Notes under the pieces: generated by a model
What the model was told of the DNA's origin: nothing
The model's database searches: none
The model's input: only the letters and a program-made list of their open reading frames with translations
Translations under genes and position numbers: made by a program
From: Chloroflexota bacterium
GTDB lineage: Bacteria; Chloroflexota; Dehalococcoidia; UBA2979
DNA: 64,000 nucleotides
Assembly (NCBI GenBank): GCA_026713865.1
Contig: JAPONQ010000026.1
Location: 36,231 to 100,230 of the forward strand
Direction of reading: 5' to 3'
Shown here: positions 44,001 through 52,723 of the stretch, piece after piece
Layout: each line of letters opens with the position of its first letter
How positions within the stretch are numbered: the first letter of the stretch is position 1

Positions 44001-45560
44001 CTAGAACCCCAGCGGTCGGATCACGTATCGCGCGTGCGACCACAGGAAGCAGTGCAGCGGGAGGTACTGCTCTGTCAGGAACCAGGGGTGCAGCCCCCTC
44101 CGGTACGCCACCACGTAGGTGTGTCCGGCGAGAGGCACGCACGCCGCGTCCGCGATCAGATCGCGCTGGAGCGCCTCGTAGAGCGCGGGCTGCTCGGCGG
44201 ATGGTGCGTGCCGGATCGCCCGCATACGCGCGCTGACCCTCGGCGTGGGGAAGAGACGTCCCGGCATGTCGTGCGGCGGTGAGAAGTCGATCCCGAGGTC
44301 GTACTGGCGATCGGCGATCCCGTGCGAGCAGTCCCCCCGCAGGTAGAGCTCGGGGGCCTCCCCGTCACCCAGGTCGGAGATGTGTCGGACGCGCACCCGG
44401 AGGCCGATCGCGCCGAGTGCCTCCGAGACGGCGGCCCCGATGCGCCGAGGCTCGCCGGAGGCGAGGTCGCTCGGGTCCCCGCCGCCGGGGATGCCGAAGG
44501 TCACCTCCGCACCGACGGCTCCCGCCTCTTCGAGCAGTCTCGAGGCTCGTCCCAGGTCCTGCTCATGGTCCCAGCCCGCGTCGGTGAAGCCGGGGCTGTT
44601 CGGCTGGTAGATTCCTCGCTGGCGCTCCGCGTATCCCCCGTAGGCGTCGTGGACGATGCGGTCGTAAGGGACCGCGCGCAGGACGGCCTCGCGGGCCCGT
44701 CGATCATCGAAGGGGGGGCGGCTGCGATCCATCTCGATCGTCGCGTGGTTGGTGCGCGAGAGCAGGAGGTCGACGTCACCCGCCGCACGCAGCCGCTCTG
44801 CCTCGTCGGGATAGAGCCCCGCGATCACGTTCGCCCGACCGTTCTCGAAGAGCGTGAGCGCCGCCGCCCGGCTCGATGCGGAGAGGTAGCGCACGCCGTC
44901 GACCGGAGGCGCTCCCGCCCAGAAGTCGGGCCGCGGCTCAAGTTCGAGCCGCTCCGCGTCCCGGTGGGTCATCGCGAAGCCGCCGAAGCCGCAGGAGTTG
45001 TCGGCCAGGTACTCGGCAGCCCACGGATCGTCCTCGGTTGCGTGCTGCCGCGCCTCGGTGGAGTCGATGATCGCGGCGGTCGCGTAGGCGAGGAAGCGGG
45101 GGAAGTGAGGATTGTGGCCGTCGATGCGAAACTCGACGCGACGGCGATCGAGCACCCGTACGCCCCCCTCGCGCGCGACGCCGGCGATGGTGGAGGCTCG
45201 CCACATCCCGACGGCACGGAATGCGAAGACGCGTTGGTAGCTCCAGACGACGTCCTCCGCGCTCAGCTCGTGTCCGGCGTGACTGCGGACCCCGTCGCGG
45301 AGCGTCACGATCCAGCGGGAGTCGTCATCCCGCGGCTCGAAGGACTCGGCGAGGCGGCCCTCGATCCGCGAGAAGTCGGCGAAGCGGCGTCCATCCGGCA
45401 GCGTGGCGGCAGCCGGCGCGGCGAGCGCGTCGAAGACGTGGTAGGCGAGGTGATACGGCTTCGCGAGGCGCCGCGGCGTGTAGCCCCACGGCGGGTCGCA
45501 GTCGAGCGCGGCCTCGGTTGTCCAGACCGGCATCACGAGGCGCGCGCGCTCGGCCACCAC
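44001..45560 (-). CDS. SBP_bac_5 family solute-binding protein without signal peptide
   Basis: The protein has 519 aa and resembles the gene at 25880 more than its neighbour. Shared parts are LRDGVRSHAGHELSAEDVVWSYQRVFAFRA, EFRIDGHNPHFPRFLAYATAAIID and ALTLFENGRANVIAGLYPDEAERL. The N-terminus MVAERARLVMPVWTTEAALDCDPPWG has no export signal. GTG 45560 has AGGGGGC upstream; ATG 45533 is the alternative. It lies between an MFS gene upstream and another binding-protein gene downstream on the same strand. No ABC permease is present. Confidence 0.83.
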   Translation of the reverse strand: MVAERARLVMPVWTTEAALDCDPPWGYTPRRLAKPYHLAYHVFDALAAPAAATLPDGRRFADFSRIEGRLAESFEPRDDDSRWIVTLRDGVRSHAGHELSAEDVVWSYQRVFAFRAVGMWRASTIAGVAREGGVRVLDRRRVEFRIDGHNPHFPRFLAYATAAIIDSTEARQHATEDDPWAAEYLADNSCGFGGFAMTHRDAERLELEPRPDFWAGAPPVDGVRYLSASSRAAALTLFENGRANVIAGLYPDEAERLRAAGDVDLLLSRTNHATIEMDRSRPPFDDRRAREAVLRAVPYDRIVHDAYGGYAERQRGIYQPNSPGFTDAGWDHEQDLGRASRLLEEAGAVGAEVTFGIPGGGDPSDLASGEPRRIGAAVSEALGAIGLRVRVRHISDLGDGEAPELYLRGDCSHGIADRQYDLGIDFSPPHDMPGRLFPTPRVSARMRAIRHAPSAEQPALYEALQRDLIADAACVPLAGHTYVVAYRRGLHPWFLTEQYLPLHCFLWSHARYVIRPLGF

Positions 45561-45602
45561 TAGCCCCCTGCATCCGCTGCGCCAGTGTCTGCGGGCGCCT
45601 GC

Positions 45603-46916
45603 TCAGGCGATGCGCCGAACGCGCGGAACAAATACGAGCACACCGAGCGCGAAGAGTATCAGTCCGATGGAGAGCGCGCCGAGCGCGATCTGAATGCCGA
45701 AAGCCTCCGCCACGAGGCCGACGAAGAGCGTTCCGCCCGACATCATGCCCCACTGGGTCATCCAGATTGACATCACGCGGCCGCGGTAGCGGTCCTCGAC
45801 GTAGCTCTGGAGCAGGACGTTGCCGAGCGTCTGCCGCCCGGCGGTGCCGATCCCGACCAGGACCATGATCACGGACGCGACCACGAAGGTCTCGGAAGCG
45901 GAGAAGGCGAGCAGCGATGCGCCAAGGAAGATGGCGGAGAGCAGGTAGAGCAGACCCCGCCGGCGCTCCGGCAGCGAGGCGATCACCAGGGAGCCGAGCA
46001 GCGAGCCCGCTCCGGATATCCCCATCAGCACTCCGAGCTCGCCGGCGCCCCCGTCGAGCACGTCGGAGACGAACCCGGGCAGCATCATCAGGTAGGGCAT
46101 CGCGAGGATGGCGGTGACGAAGCTGATGCTGACAAGCGCGAACATGACCGGGTCGCGCACCACGTAGCGCAGGCCGTCGGCGAGATCCGAGCCGCCGGAG
46201 CGACGCAGGCCACGGGGTCGTGGCGCGCTCTCGGCGGCGGGGCGGGCCGGTACGGGGATGAGGCCGACGATCGCGGTCACGTAGAGGGCCGCCATGAGCA
46301 CGTAGGACCAGTCCGCACCGACGCTCGCCACGACGAAGCCGCCAACGGCCGGTGCGAGCAGGCGCATCATGTTCATCCCGGAGGCGTTGAGCGCGACCGC
46401 GTTCATCAGCCGATCGGGCGAGACAACCTCCGGGATCATCGCCTGTCGCGACGGCATCATGAGGGCCATCACCGTGCCCTGGACGATCGACGCGACCACC
46501 AGATGCGAGAAGCGGAGAACGTCGGCAAACAGCAACCCCGCCACTGCGAGCGCGAGCAGCACGTTCGCGACCTGGCCCACTTGCAGCACGAGCTTGCGCG
46601 GTGCCCGATCCGCGATGACGCCGCCGATCAGCGAGAGCAGGACCATCGGGATCGCGCTCACGAGTCCGATGATGCCGAGGGCGGCGAACGACCCGGTGAG
46701 CTCGAAGACCAGGTAGCCGCGCACGAGCATCTGCATGTTCATCGCGGCCATCTGCCCGAGCATGGCGATGAAGAACCAGCGGTAGTCGCGCTGCCGCAAC
46801 GAGTCGAAGGTACGCGGGGAGAAGCGCGGCCGCTTTGCGCCCGGAAGGCTCCCGCCCGCGGCGCGCGCCGCGGCCGCAGGCTGACCCGCCGGTGGGGGAC
46901 CGAGACGTGAGGCCAC
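45603..46916 (-). CDS. MFS transporter, drug/enterobactin exporter type
   Basis: The protein has 437 aa and about 12 membrane helices. It begins with a soluble N-terminus, then TFDSLRQRDYRWFFIAMLGQMAAMNMQMLVRGYLVFELTGS, the common opening of MFS_3/EntS-like exporters. Loop motif GGVIADRAPRKL and GTVMALMMPSRQAMIPE also fit. GTG 46916 has an AGGA just upstream. A 16-bp palindrome starting 27 bases upstream could be its operator. Export of a small molecule is likely. Confidence 0.86.
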   Translation of the reverse strand: MASRLGPPPAGQPAAAARAAGGSLPGAKRPRFSPRTFDSLRQRDYRWFFIAMLGQMAAMNMQMLVRGYLVFELTGSFAALGIIGLVSAIPMVLLSLIGGVIADRAPRKLVLQVGQVANVLLALAVAGLLFADVLRFSHLVVASIVQGTVMALMMPSRQAMIPEVVSPDRLMNAVALNASGMNMMRLLAPAVGGFVVASVGADWSYVLMAALYVTAIVGLIPVPARPAAESAPRPRGLRRSGGSDLADGLRYVVRDPVMFALVSISFVTAILAMPYLMMLPGFVSDVLDGGAGELGVLMGISGAGSLLGSLVIASLPERRRGLLYLLSAIFLGASLLAFSASETFVVASVIMVLVGIGTAGRQTLGNVLLQSYVEDRYRGRVMSIWMTQWGMMSGGTLFVGLVAEAFGIQIALGALSIGLILFALGVLVFVPRVRRIA

Positions 46917-46942
46917 GTGTCCTACCGTCGCTGTGTGGTGCT

Positions 46943-46958
46943 CTGACGTTAACGTCAG
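46943..46958. promoter_or_regulatory. 16-bp palindromic operator candidate
   Basis: CTGACGTTAACGTCAG is an exact inverted repeat in otherwise GC-rich DNA, starting 27 bases upstream of the MFS start codon. Its size and place fit a TetR- or MarR-type repressor site. No linked regulator gene of those families is visible. Confidence 0.5.
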
Positions 46959-47116
46959 GGTCTTCGATCCGGGCGAACATCGCAACCGCCGACCCGCAGG
47001 GTGAGCCGGGGCCGCCGGCTTCCCGCGGGGGGTCCCCTCGACCCGCGCCGACCGGGCGCGTCGAAGCCGGAGGCCGCTGGCGCGTCGCTGGCGGGGCAAC
47101 GAGGGGGCGCGGTTGG

Positions 47117-47171
47117 TGTACAGTAGGGCGCGCTGGCGTGCTCGGCGCGACCGGGCTGAATAATGTACAGT
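47117..47171 (+). promoter_or_regulatory. Paired TGTACAGT elements upstream of STAS gene
   Basis: Two identical TGTACAGT octamers stand 47 bases apart. Each contains TACAGT, which fits a -10 hexamer, and the palindrome TGTACA, which fits a regulator half-site. They may be two promoters or two binding sites for the operon that starts at 47282. Confidence 0.35.
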
Positions 47172-47281
47172 CGGCGGACGGGGGACAGGCTGGCAACGGC
47201 GACTCCGGTCGGCGGGGTCCGTTCCTACGCGTGCCGTGAGCCCGAGCGGGGTCGGCCGGCTCCGATGCCAAGAGGAGAAGG

Positions 47282-47626
47282 GTGGCAATGGATATCTCTT
47301 CAGAGATAAGGGAGCATGTGCTCGTTGCGAATATCGGTGAGCGCATCGATGGCAGCAATGCACTCGACTTCCAGAACGCACTGTCCGCTCTTATTGACGA
47401 CGGCAAGCGCGACGTCATCCTGGACTTCGAGAACCTCAAGTACATCAGCAGTGCCGGACTGCGCGTGATCCTGATGACGGCGAAGTCCGTGCAGCGTCAG
47501 GGTGGCCGCCTGATGGTGTGCTCGCTCTCCGAGTCGGTACGCGAGGTCTTCAAGATCAGCGGTTTTGACCGGATCATCCCTGTCGAAGACTCGCAGGAAG
47601 ATGCGATCGCCGCCACGAAGTCCTGA
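47282..47626 (+). CDS. STAS-domain anti-anti-sigma factor
   Basis: The protein has 114 aa and is a SpoIIAA/RsbV-type STAS protein. The phospho-acceptor is S57 in YISSAGLRVI, preceded by the strand DVILDFENL. In the unphosphorylated form it binds the anti-sigma kinase and frees its target; phosphorylation releases it. AGGAG four bases before GTG 47282 favours that start over ATG 47288. It opens a six-gene operon with its phosphatase (47663) and kinase (48838). The sigma factor or other final target is not in the operon. Confidence 0.93.
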   Translation: MAMDISSEIREHVLVANIGERIDGSNALDFQNALSALIDDGKRDVILDFENLKYISSAGLRVILMTAKSVQRQGGRLMVCSLSESVREVFKISGFDRIIPVEDSQEDAIAATKS

Positions 47627-47662
47627 TCGCCGACCACCTCGGTCGTAGCAGAAACCTGAACG

Positions 47663-48835
47663 TTGGCCCAAACGAGCGCGCATCCGTTCAAGATTCTCGT
47701 TGTCGATGATGAACCTGATCTTGAGCCACTCGTCCTGCAGCGCATGCGCCGTAATATTCGCAGGGGCCAGTATTCGTTCGTCTTCGCCCGCAACGGCATA
47801 GAGGCACTCGAGGTACTTGCCGACGATCCGAGCATCGATATGGTGCTCTCGGATATCAACATGCCGCGGATGGACGGCCTCACGCTGCTGGAGCAGATTC
47901 CTAGCGTATCGCCCGACATTCGATGCGTCATCGTCTCGGCGTACGGTGACATGAAGAACATCCGCGTGGCCATGAACCGCGGCGCGTTCGACTTCGTCAC
48001 GAAGCCTATCGATTTCGAGGATCTCACGGTCACGATCGATCGCACGATGAAGCACCTGGAGGAGTGGCGCGAGGCGCTGGCGTCGCGAGACAAGCTCGTG
48101 GTCATCCAGAACGAGCTCGATGTCGCCAGCAAGATGCAGTCGTCTATCCTCCCGACGGTATTCCCCAGAAGTCCGCACTACCAGGTGTCGGCCCGCATGC
48201 AGGCAGCGCGCAATGTGGGCGGTGACTTCTACGACGTCATGAACCTCGCTGGCAGCGCTCTCGGACTTGCCATTGCCGACGTGTCGGACAAGGGCGTTCC
48301 TGCTGCTCTCTTCATGATGTCGTGCCGCACGCTACTGAAGGGGTCTGCGATCGGCACGGGCGACCCCGGACTGGTGCTGAACGAAGTCAACGATCTGCTT
48401 CAAGAGAGCAACGACGCCGCCATGTTCGTGACCGCGCTGTACGCGGTCTATGATCCCTCGACCGGGATCCTCACCTATGCGAACGGCGGACACAACACAC
48501 CGCTTGTCGTTCACCCGGACGGGACATCCGAGGTGCTCGCGCTCACCGGCGGGGTCGCCCTCGCCGTCGTGCCCGGCTACCAGTATGAGACGGCGTCGAT
48601 CACGCTCGCCCCCGGCGACACGGTCATCCTCTACACCGACGGCGTCACGGAGGCGATGAACGAGCGGGCCGAGGAGTTCGGCATGGAGCGGCTGATCGCG
48701 CTCTTCGAGGGCCAGCCACCGACCGATACGGAAGAGCCGCTCGATGCCGTCTTTGAGGCGGTGAACGAATTCGCGGGGGAAGCGCCGCAGTCGGACGATA
48801 TCACTTGCCTGGTTTTCCGCAGAAGCGAGCACTGA
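47663..48835 (+). CDS. Receiver-PP2C serine phosphatase (RsbU/RssB-like regulator)
   Basis: The protein has 390 aa in two domains. Residues 8-130 are a CheY-like receiver with D15-D16, phospho-acceptor D64 in MVLSDINMP, and Lys in FVTKPID. A helical linker (about 131-160) leads to a PP2C/SpoIIE phosphatase domain with NVGGDFYD, IADVSDKGVPAALFMM, ILTYANGGHNTPLV and LYTDGVTEAMN. It should dephosphorylate the STAS protein when its receiver is phosphorylated, most simply by the kinase at 50534. The start is TTG 47663 with a weak ribosome site, 36 bases after the STAS stop. Confidence 0.93.
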   Translation: MAQTSAHPFKILVVDDEPDLEPLVLQRMRRNIRRGQYSFVFARNGIEALEVLADDPSIDMVLSDINMPRMDGLTLLEQIPSVSPDIRCVIVSAYGDMKNIRVAMNRGAFDFVTKPIDFEDLTVTIDRTMKHLEEWREALASRDKLVVIQNELDVASKMQSSILPTVFPRSPHYQVSARMQAARNVGGDFYDVMNLAGSALGLAIADVSDKGVPAALFMMSCRTLLKGSAIGTGDPGLVLNEVNDLLQESNDAAMFVTALYAVYDPSTGILTYANGGHNTPLVVHPDGTSEVLALTGGVALAVVPGYQYETASITLAPGDTVILYTDGVTEAMNERAEEFGMERLIALFEGQPPTDTEEPLDAVFEAVNEFAGEAPQSDDITCLVFRRSEH

Positions 48836-48837
48836 GT

Positions 48838-49248
48838 GTGAGCGAGCAACTCTCCCTGAGCTTCGAACCGAAGATTGAGGAGCTTCAGCGGCTGATGGCC
48901 GAAGTCGAGGATCTCGCCCGGCGCGAGGAGTGGCCGGAGGGTCTGGTGTTCCGCGCGTCTCTTGTGCTGGAAGAGATCGCGATCAATATCGTCAACCACG
49001 CGCACAGCGGGACCTTCGATGTGCTGCTCGCGTCTGACCCCGAGATCGTGAGGATCGAGGTGGTAGACAGCGGCGACCCCTTCAACCCGTTGACCGATGC
49101 TCCGCCGCCGGACCTCGAGTCGGAGGTCGGCGAGCGCAGGGTCGGCGGCCTGGGCGTCCACCTCGTCAAGACGATGATGGACGAGGTGTCCTACGACCGG
49201 AAGGGAGACAGGAACCACCTCCTGATGGTGGCTCGTCGGAACGAATGA
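48838..49248 (+). CDS. RsbW-like anti-sigma serine kinase (GHKL ATPase)
   Basis: The protein has 136 aa and is a single HATPase_c domain. N box: LVLEEIAINIVNHAH. G1 box: IEVVDSGDPFNPL. G2-like: VGGLGVHLVKTMMDEVSYDR. This is the size and order of RsbW/BtrW kinases that phosphorylate STAS partners. GTG 48838 is two bases after the phosphatase stop. Its stop overlaps the next gene by ATGA. It completes a partner-switch triad with the two genes upstream. Confidence 0.91.
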   Translation: MSEQLSLSFEPKIEELQRLMAEVEDLARREEWPEGLVFRASLVLEEIAINIVNHAHSGTFDVLLASDPEIVRIEVVDSGDPFNPLTDAPPPDLESEVGERRVGGLGVHLVKTMMDEVSYDRKGDRNHLLMVARRNE

Positions 49249-50537
49249 GCGCGCGTGCTCCTCGCCGATCATGCCGTCCACGGCTGCTCGGCCTCGGCAT
49301 CATCATCGTCTCTCTTCTCGGCGGCCTCGCCGCCTGCTCCTCGCCTCCAGAACCGGCGGAGGCGCCTGCTCCGGGTGCCTCCCCGACGGCATCCGCCGTG
49401 GCGGCGCAGCCCGCGGCGGACGACGGCTCCGGCGAGGCGAGCGGAGTCTTCGACGACCGCGTTGTCTTCGGCCAGTCCGCCGCGTTCAGCGGTCCGGCGG
49501 AGGGACTCGGGACGGAGATGCGCCACGGTATCGCCGCGGCCTTCCAGGAGGCGAATCGCGCCGGTGGCGTGCACGGTCGGCTCATCGAGCTCGAGTCGCT
49601 CGATGATCAGTACGAGCCCGAGGCCGCGATCGCGAACACGCGCCGGCTGATCGAAGAGGAGCGGGTCTTCGCCCTGATCGGCGCCGTCGGGACGCCGACG
49701 TCGCGCTCCGCTACGCCGGTCGCGCTCGCGGCCGGCATCCCGTACGTGGCCCCGTTCACCGGCGCCGCCTTCCTGCGAGACGCGCGCGAGCTCGCCAACG
49801 TGATCAACCTCCGGGCCTCCTACAACCAGGAGACCGAGAAGATGGTGGCCGAGCTGACGAGCATCGGCATCGACCGCATCGCCGTGATGTACCAGGACGA
49901 CTCCTACGGTCAGGCCGGCTATCAGGGCTCGCTGCTCGCGCTCGACCGGCGCGGGATGGAGCCCGTCTCCGTCGGTGTCTACCCGCGCAACACGGAGGCC
50001 GTGAAGACCGCGCTCCTCGACGTCCGACGGGGGAATCCGCAGGCGGTGATCATGATCGGCGCCTATCAGCCGGTCGGCACCTTCATCTCCTGGGCGCGGA
50101 CCACGGGCATGGACGCCGTCTTCCTGACCGTCTCCTTCGTGGGAAGCAATGCGCTCGCCGAACAACTCGGAGGCCGTGGTGAAGGCGTCGTCGTGACGCA
50201 GGTCGTGCCCTTCCCGTCGGATTCGTCCGTCCCCATCGTCGCCTCCTACAGGCGAGCCCTCACCGAATACGACCCGTTGCTCCGCCCCGGGTTCGTCTCC
50301 CTGGAGGGCTACATGGCCGGCCGCCTGGCGATCGCCGGGCTCGAGCGCTGCGGACCGGATCTGACGCGCACGTGTTTCCGTGAGGCCATCCTCGGCGCTG
50401 CGTCGATCGGGATCGACGATTTCGAGCTGAGCTACGGAGACGGCGACAACCAGGGCTCGGATGAGGTCTTCCTCACGGTGATCGGAAGTGACGGCCTGTA
50501 CTATCCGGTCGGGCGATTGGCAGACGTGCAACCGTGA
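49245..50537 (+). CDS. Branched-chain/amide-type substrate-binding lipoprotein, probable sensor
   Basis: The protein has 430 aa. A signal segment LLGLGIIIVSLLGG ends in L-A-A-C31, a good lipobox, and a Pro/Ala linker follows. The mature part is a LivK-type binding protein: VVFGQSAAFSGPAEGLGTEMRHGIAAAFQEANRAGGVHG, VFALIGAVGTPTS, IAVMYQDDSYGQAGYQG and SLEGYMAGRLAIAGLE. It sits between an anti-sigma kinase and a histidine kinase, joined to both by ATGA/GTGA overlaps, and no ABC transporter genes are near. It most likely presents a ligand to the kinase, like TorT to TorS. Ligand unknown; nitrogen compounds such as amides or urea fit the Amt gene downstream. Confidence 0.9.
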   Translation: MSARAPRRSCRPRLLGLGIIIVSLLGGLAACSSPPEPAEAPAPGASPTASAVAAQPAADDGSGEASGVFDDRVVFGQSAAFSGPAEGLGTEMRHGIAAAFQEANRAGGVHGRLIELESLDDQYEPEAAIANTRRLIEEERVFALIGAVGTPTSRSATPVALAAGIPYVAPFTGAAFLRDARELANVINLRASYNQETEKMVAELTSIGIDRIAVMYQDDSYGQAGYQGSLLALDRRGMEPVSVGVYPRNTEAVKTALLDVRRGNPQAVIMIGAYQPVGTFISWARTTGMDAVFLTVSFVGSNALAEQLGGRGEGVVVTQVVPFPSDSSVPIVASYRRALTEYDPLLRPGFVSLEGYMAGRLAIAGLERCGPDLTRTCFREAILGAASIGIDDFELSYGDGDNQGSDEVFLTVIGSDGLYYPVGRLADVQP

Positions 50538-52723
50538 GCCACCGACTCCGAGGCGTCCTCAACATCCGCCACCGCATCTCCGCACAGATCTACTTCGGTC
50601 TGGGCGGCGCCGTCGTCCTGACGATCGCGGCGAGTCTCGTCGGATGGCTCTCATTCAATCGCGTCGCGGACCTCCAGAGTCGTGTGAACGACCGGAGCGT
50701 CCCGGAACTCTCCGCTGCGTTCGGGGTGGCGCAGTTCAGCGGTGTCCTCGTCGACGCGGCGCCGCGACTGGCCGGGGCGGCGACGCTTCTCGATGTCGCC
50801 GCCGTCTCGACCGATATCGACGCGGCGCATGCGGCCTTCGAGTCGGAGCTCGCGGCGCTTGAGGGAGACAGGGCCGGGGGCGAGCGTTTTGCGCTCGTCC
50901 ATGCACACTCGGACACCCTCGTCTCCAACATCGATGCCATCAGGAGCTCCCAGGAAGAGCTCTTCGTCATCGCTGGTCAGCGAGAGAGCCTGCTGGAGGA
51001 GCTCGACGAGGTCCGGACGCGACTCGAGGGTCTGCTCATCCCGGCGATCGACGACCAGCTCTTCTACACCATCACCGGCTACCGGGAGTTCGACGAGCCC
51101 GCCGCAGACCCGAGCGCCCACTTCGCCGAGTCGGAATTCAATCGTTTCCGCGCTCTCGCAGAGCTGCAGGCCGACGCGAGCCTCTCGACACAGCTCCTGG
51201 CCAGTGCCTTCGGCCTCTCGGACGCATCCTTTATCGAGCCGCTCCGCGAGCGTTTCGAGGCCTCGACGTCCCGCATCGAGCGAAACCTGACCGCTCTCGA
51301 GGGGTCCGAGCTGCATGGCGGTCTGGCCGAGAACTTCGACCGGTTGCTTGCCCTGGGCATCGGGGAGGGCAACGGCTTCGATGTGATCGCCGCGGGACTC
51401 GTGCTCGAGAACGCGCAGAGAAGCCTCCTCGACGAGAATCGTGACATCGCCGTCGACCTCGTCTCCGAGATCGACGGGATCGTGGATGCGGCGAGCGCGA
51501 GCGCCGGGGATGCAACCCTGGCCTCGCTGGAGGCGATCCAAACGGGCCGCACGCTGCTGCTCGCGATCAGCGTGGTGAGCCTCGCCGGGGCGCTGGCAAT
51601 CGCGTGGCTCTACGTCTGGCGCGTCCTGCTGACCCGCCTCGAGGAGCTGGCCGGCTGGATGCGGCGAATGGCGGGCGGCGATCTGGAGACCCAGGTGATC
51701 GTCCGCGGGCAAGACGAGGTCGCGGAGATGGCCGCGGCGCTCGAGGTGTTTCGCCGGCACGCGCTGGAGGTGCAGCGCCTGAACCTCGTGGAGAAGCTCG
51801 CCGGTGAGCTGCAGGGGAAGAACGACGAGCTGGAATCAGTGCTGGACGAACTGCGCCGCGCGCAGGACCAGATCGTGGTGCGCGAGAAGCTCGCCGCTCT
51901 CGGTCAGCTGACCGCGGGCGTCGCACACGAGATCAGGAATCCCCTGAACTTCGTCAAGAACTTCTCGGAATCGTCATCCGAGCTCCTCACCGAGCTCAGC
52001 GAGACCGTCGACGAGGTTCGTGACGCTCTGCCCGAGGAGCAGCGCGATCTCATCGGCGAGATCGCGGGCGACCTGAGCGAGAACCTCGAGCGCATCCGCA
52101 GCCACGGCGAGCGCGCTGACCGCATCGTCCAGGACATGCTGATGATGGGACGCGACTCGGGCGAGTGGCAGTCATTCGACATCAACCGCCTGCTCGACGA
52201 GCACGCGCGGCTCGCCTATCACAGCGCGCGGGCATCCGATCCCGACTTCCAGCTAGACCTGCAGCAGGAACTCGATCCCGACATTGGCGAGATCACCGTC
52301 ATCCCGCAGGATCTCGGGCGGGTCTTCCTCAACATGGTGGGGAACGCCTGCGACGCCACGGACGAGAAGCGCCGCTCCCTGGCGGAGGCTGCCGACGGTG
52401 GTAGCGCCTACTCCCCGACCGTGTTGCTGAGCACGAGGCGCCTCGACGACGGCGTCGAAGTCCGCATCCGCGATAACGGGCCCGGGGTTCCGGAGGAGAT
52501 CGCCGACCAGATCTTCAACCCGTTCTTTACGACCAAGCCCACGGACCGGGGAACCGGGCTCGGTCTCGCCATCTCAAGCGACATCGTGCGGAAGCACGGT
52601 GGCACAATTCGTTTGGAGTCCGAGGCCGGCGAGTTCACGGAGATGATCGTGACGTTGCCGCTGGCCCCGCCGGAGGAGGTACAAGGTGAGATGTCTGCTA
52701 CATCGGGAGCTGCCACGGCGTAG
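50534..52723 (+). CDS. Membrane sensor histidine kinase, TorS-like architecture
   Basis: The protein has 729 aa. One membrane helix (about 19-39) is followed by a long helical periplasmic domain (about 40-335) and a second helix (about 337-357). A HAMP domain (VWRVLLTRLEELAGWMRRMAGGDLE), a coiled coil, the HisKA box with H465 in LTAGVAHEIRNPL, and an ATPase with NMVGNACDAT, DNGPGVP and RGTGLGLAIS follow. No receiver is fused and no separate regulator gene is in the operon, so the receiver-PP2C protein at 47663 is the natural phosphate acceptor. GTGA overlap links it to the binding protein. Confidence 0.92.
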   Translation: MSHRLRGVLNIRHRISAQIYFGLGGAVVLTIAASLVGWLSFNRVADLQSRVNDRSVPELSAAFGVAQFSGVLVDAAPRLAGAATLLDVAAVSTDIDAAHAAFESELAALEGDRAGGERFALVHAHSDTLVSNIDAIRSSQEELFVIAGQRESLLEELDEVRTRLEGLLIPAIDDQLFYTITGYREFDEPAADPSAHFAESEFNRFRALAELQADASLSTQLLASAFGLSDASFIEPLRERFEASTSRIERNLTALEGSELHGGLAENFDRLLALGIGEGNGFDVIAAGLVLENAQRSLLDENRDIAVDLVSEIDGIVDAASASAGDATLASLEAIQTGRTLLLAISVVSLAGALAIAWLYVWRVLLTRLEELAGWMRRMAGGDLETQVIVRGQDEVAEMAAALEVFRRHALEVQRLNLVEKLAGELQGKNDELESVLDELRRAQDQIVVREKLAALGQLTAGVAHEIRNPLNFVKNFSESSSELLTELSETVDEVRDALPEEQRDLIGEIAGDLSENLERIRSHGERADRIVQDMLMMGRDSGEWQSFDINRLLDEHARLAYHSARASDPDFQLDLQQELDPDIGEITVIPQDLGRVFLNMVGNACDATDEKRRSLAEAADGGSAYSPTVLLSTRRLDDGVEVRIRDNGPGVPEEIADQIFNPFFTTKPTDRGTGLGLAISSDIVRKHGGTIRLESEAGEFTEMIVTLPLAPPEEVQGEMSATSGAATA

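Larger units (their letters stand above)
46917..47281. other. Divergent control region between MFS gene and partner-switch operon
   Basis: The 365-base gap has no supported gene. It contains a 16-bp perfect palindrome near the MFS start and two TGTACAGT octamers (47117-47124 and 47164-47171). The rest is GC-rich with imperfect stems around 47033-47075. It should hold promoters for both directions. Confidence 0.6.
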
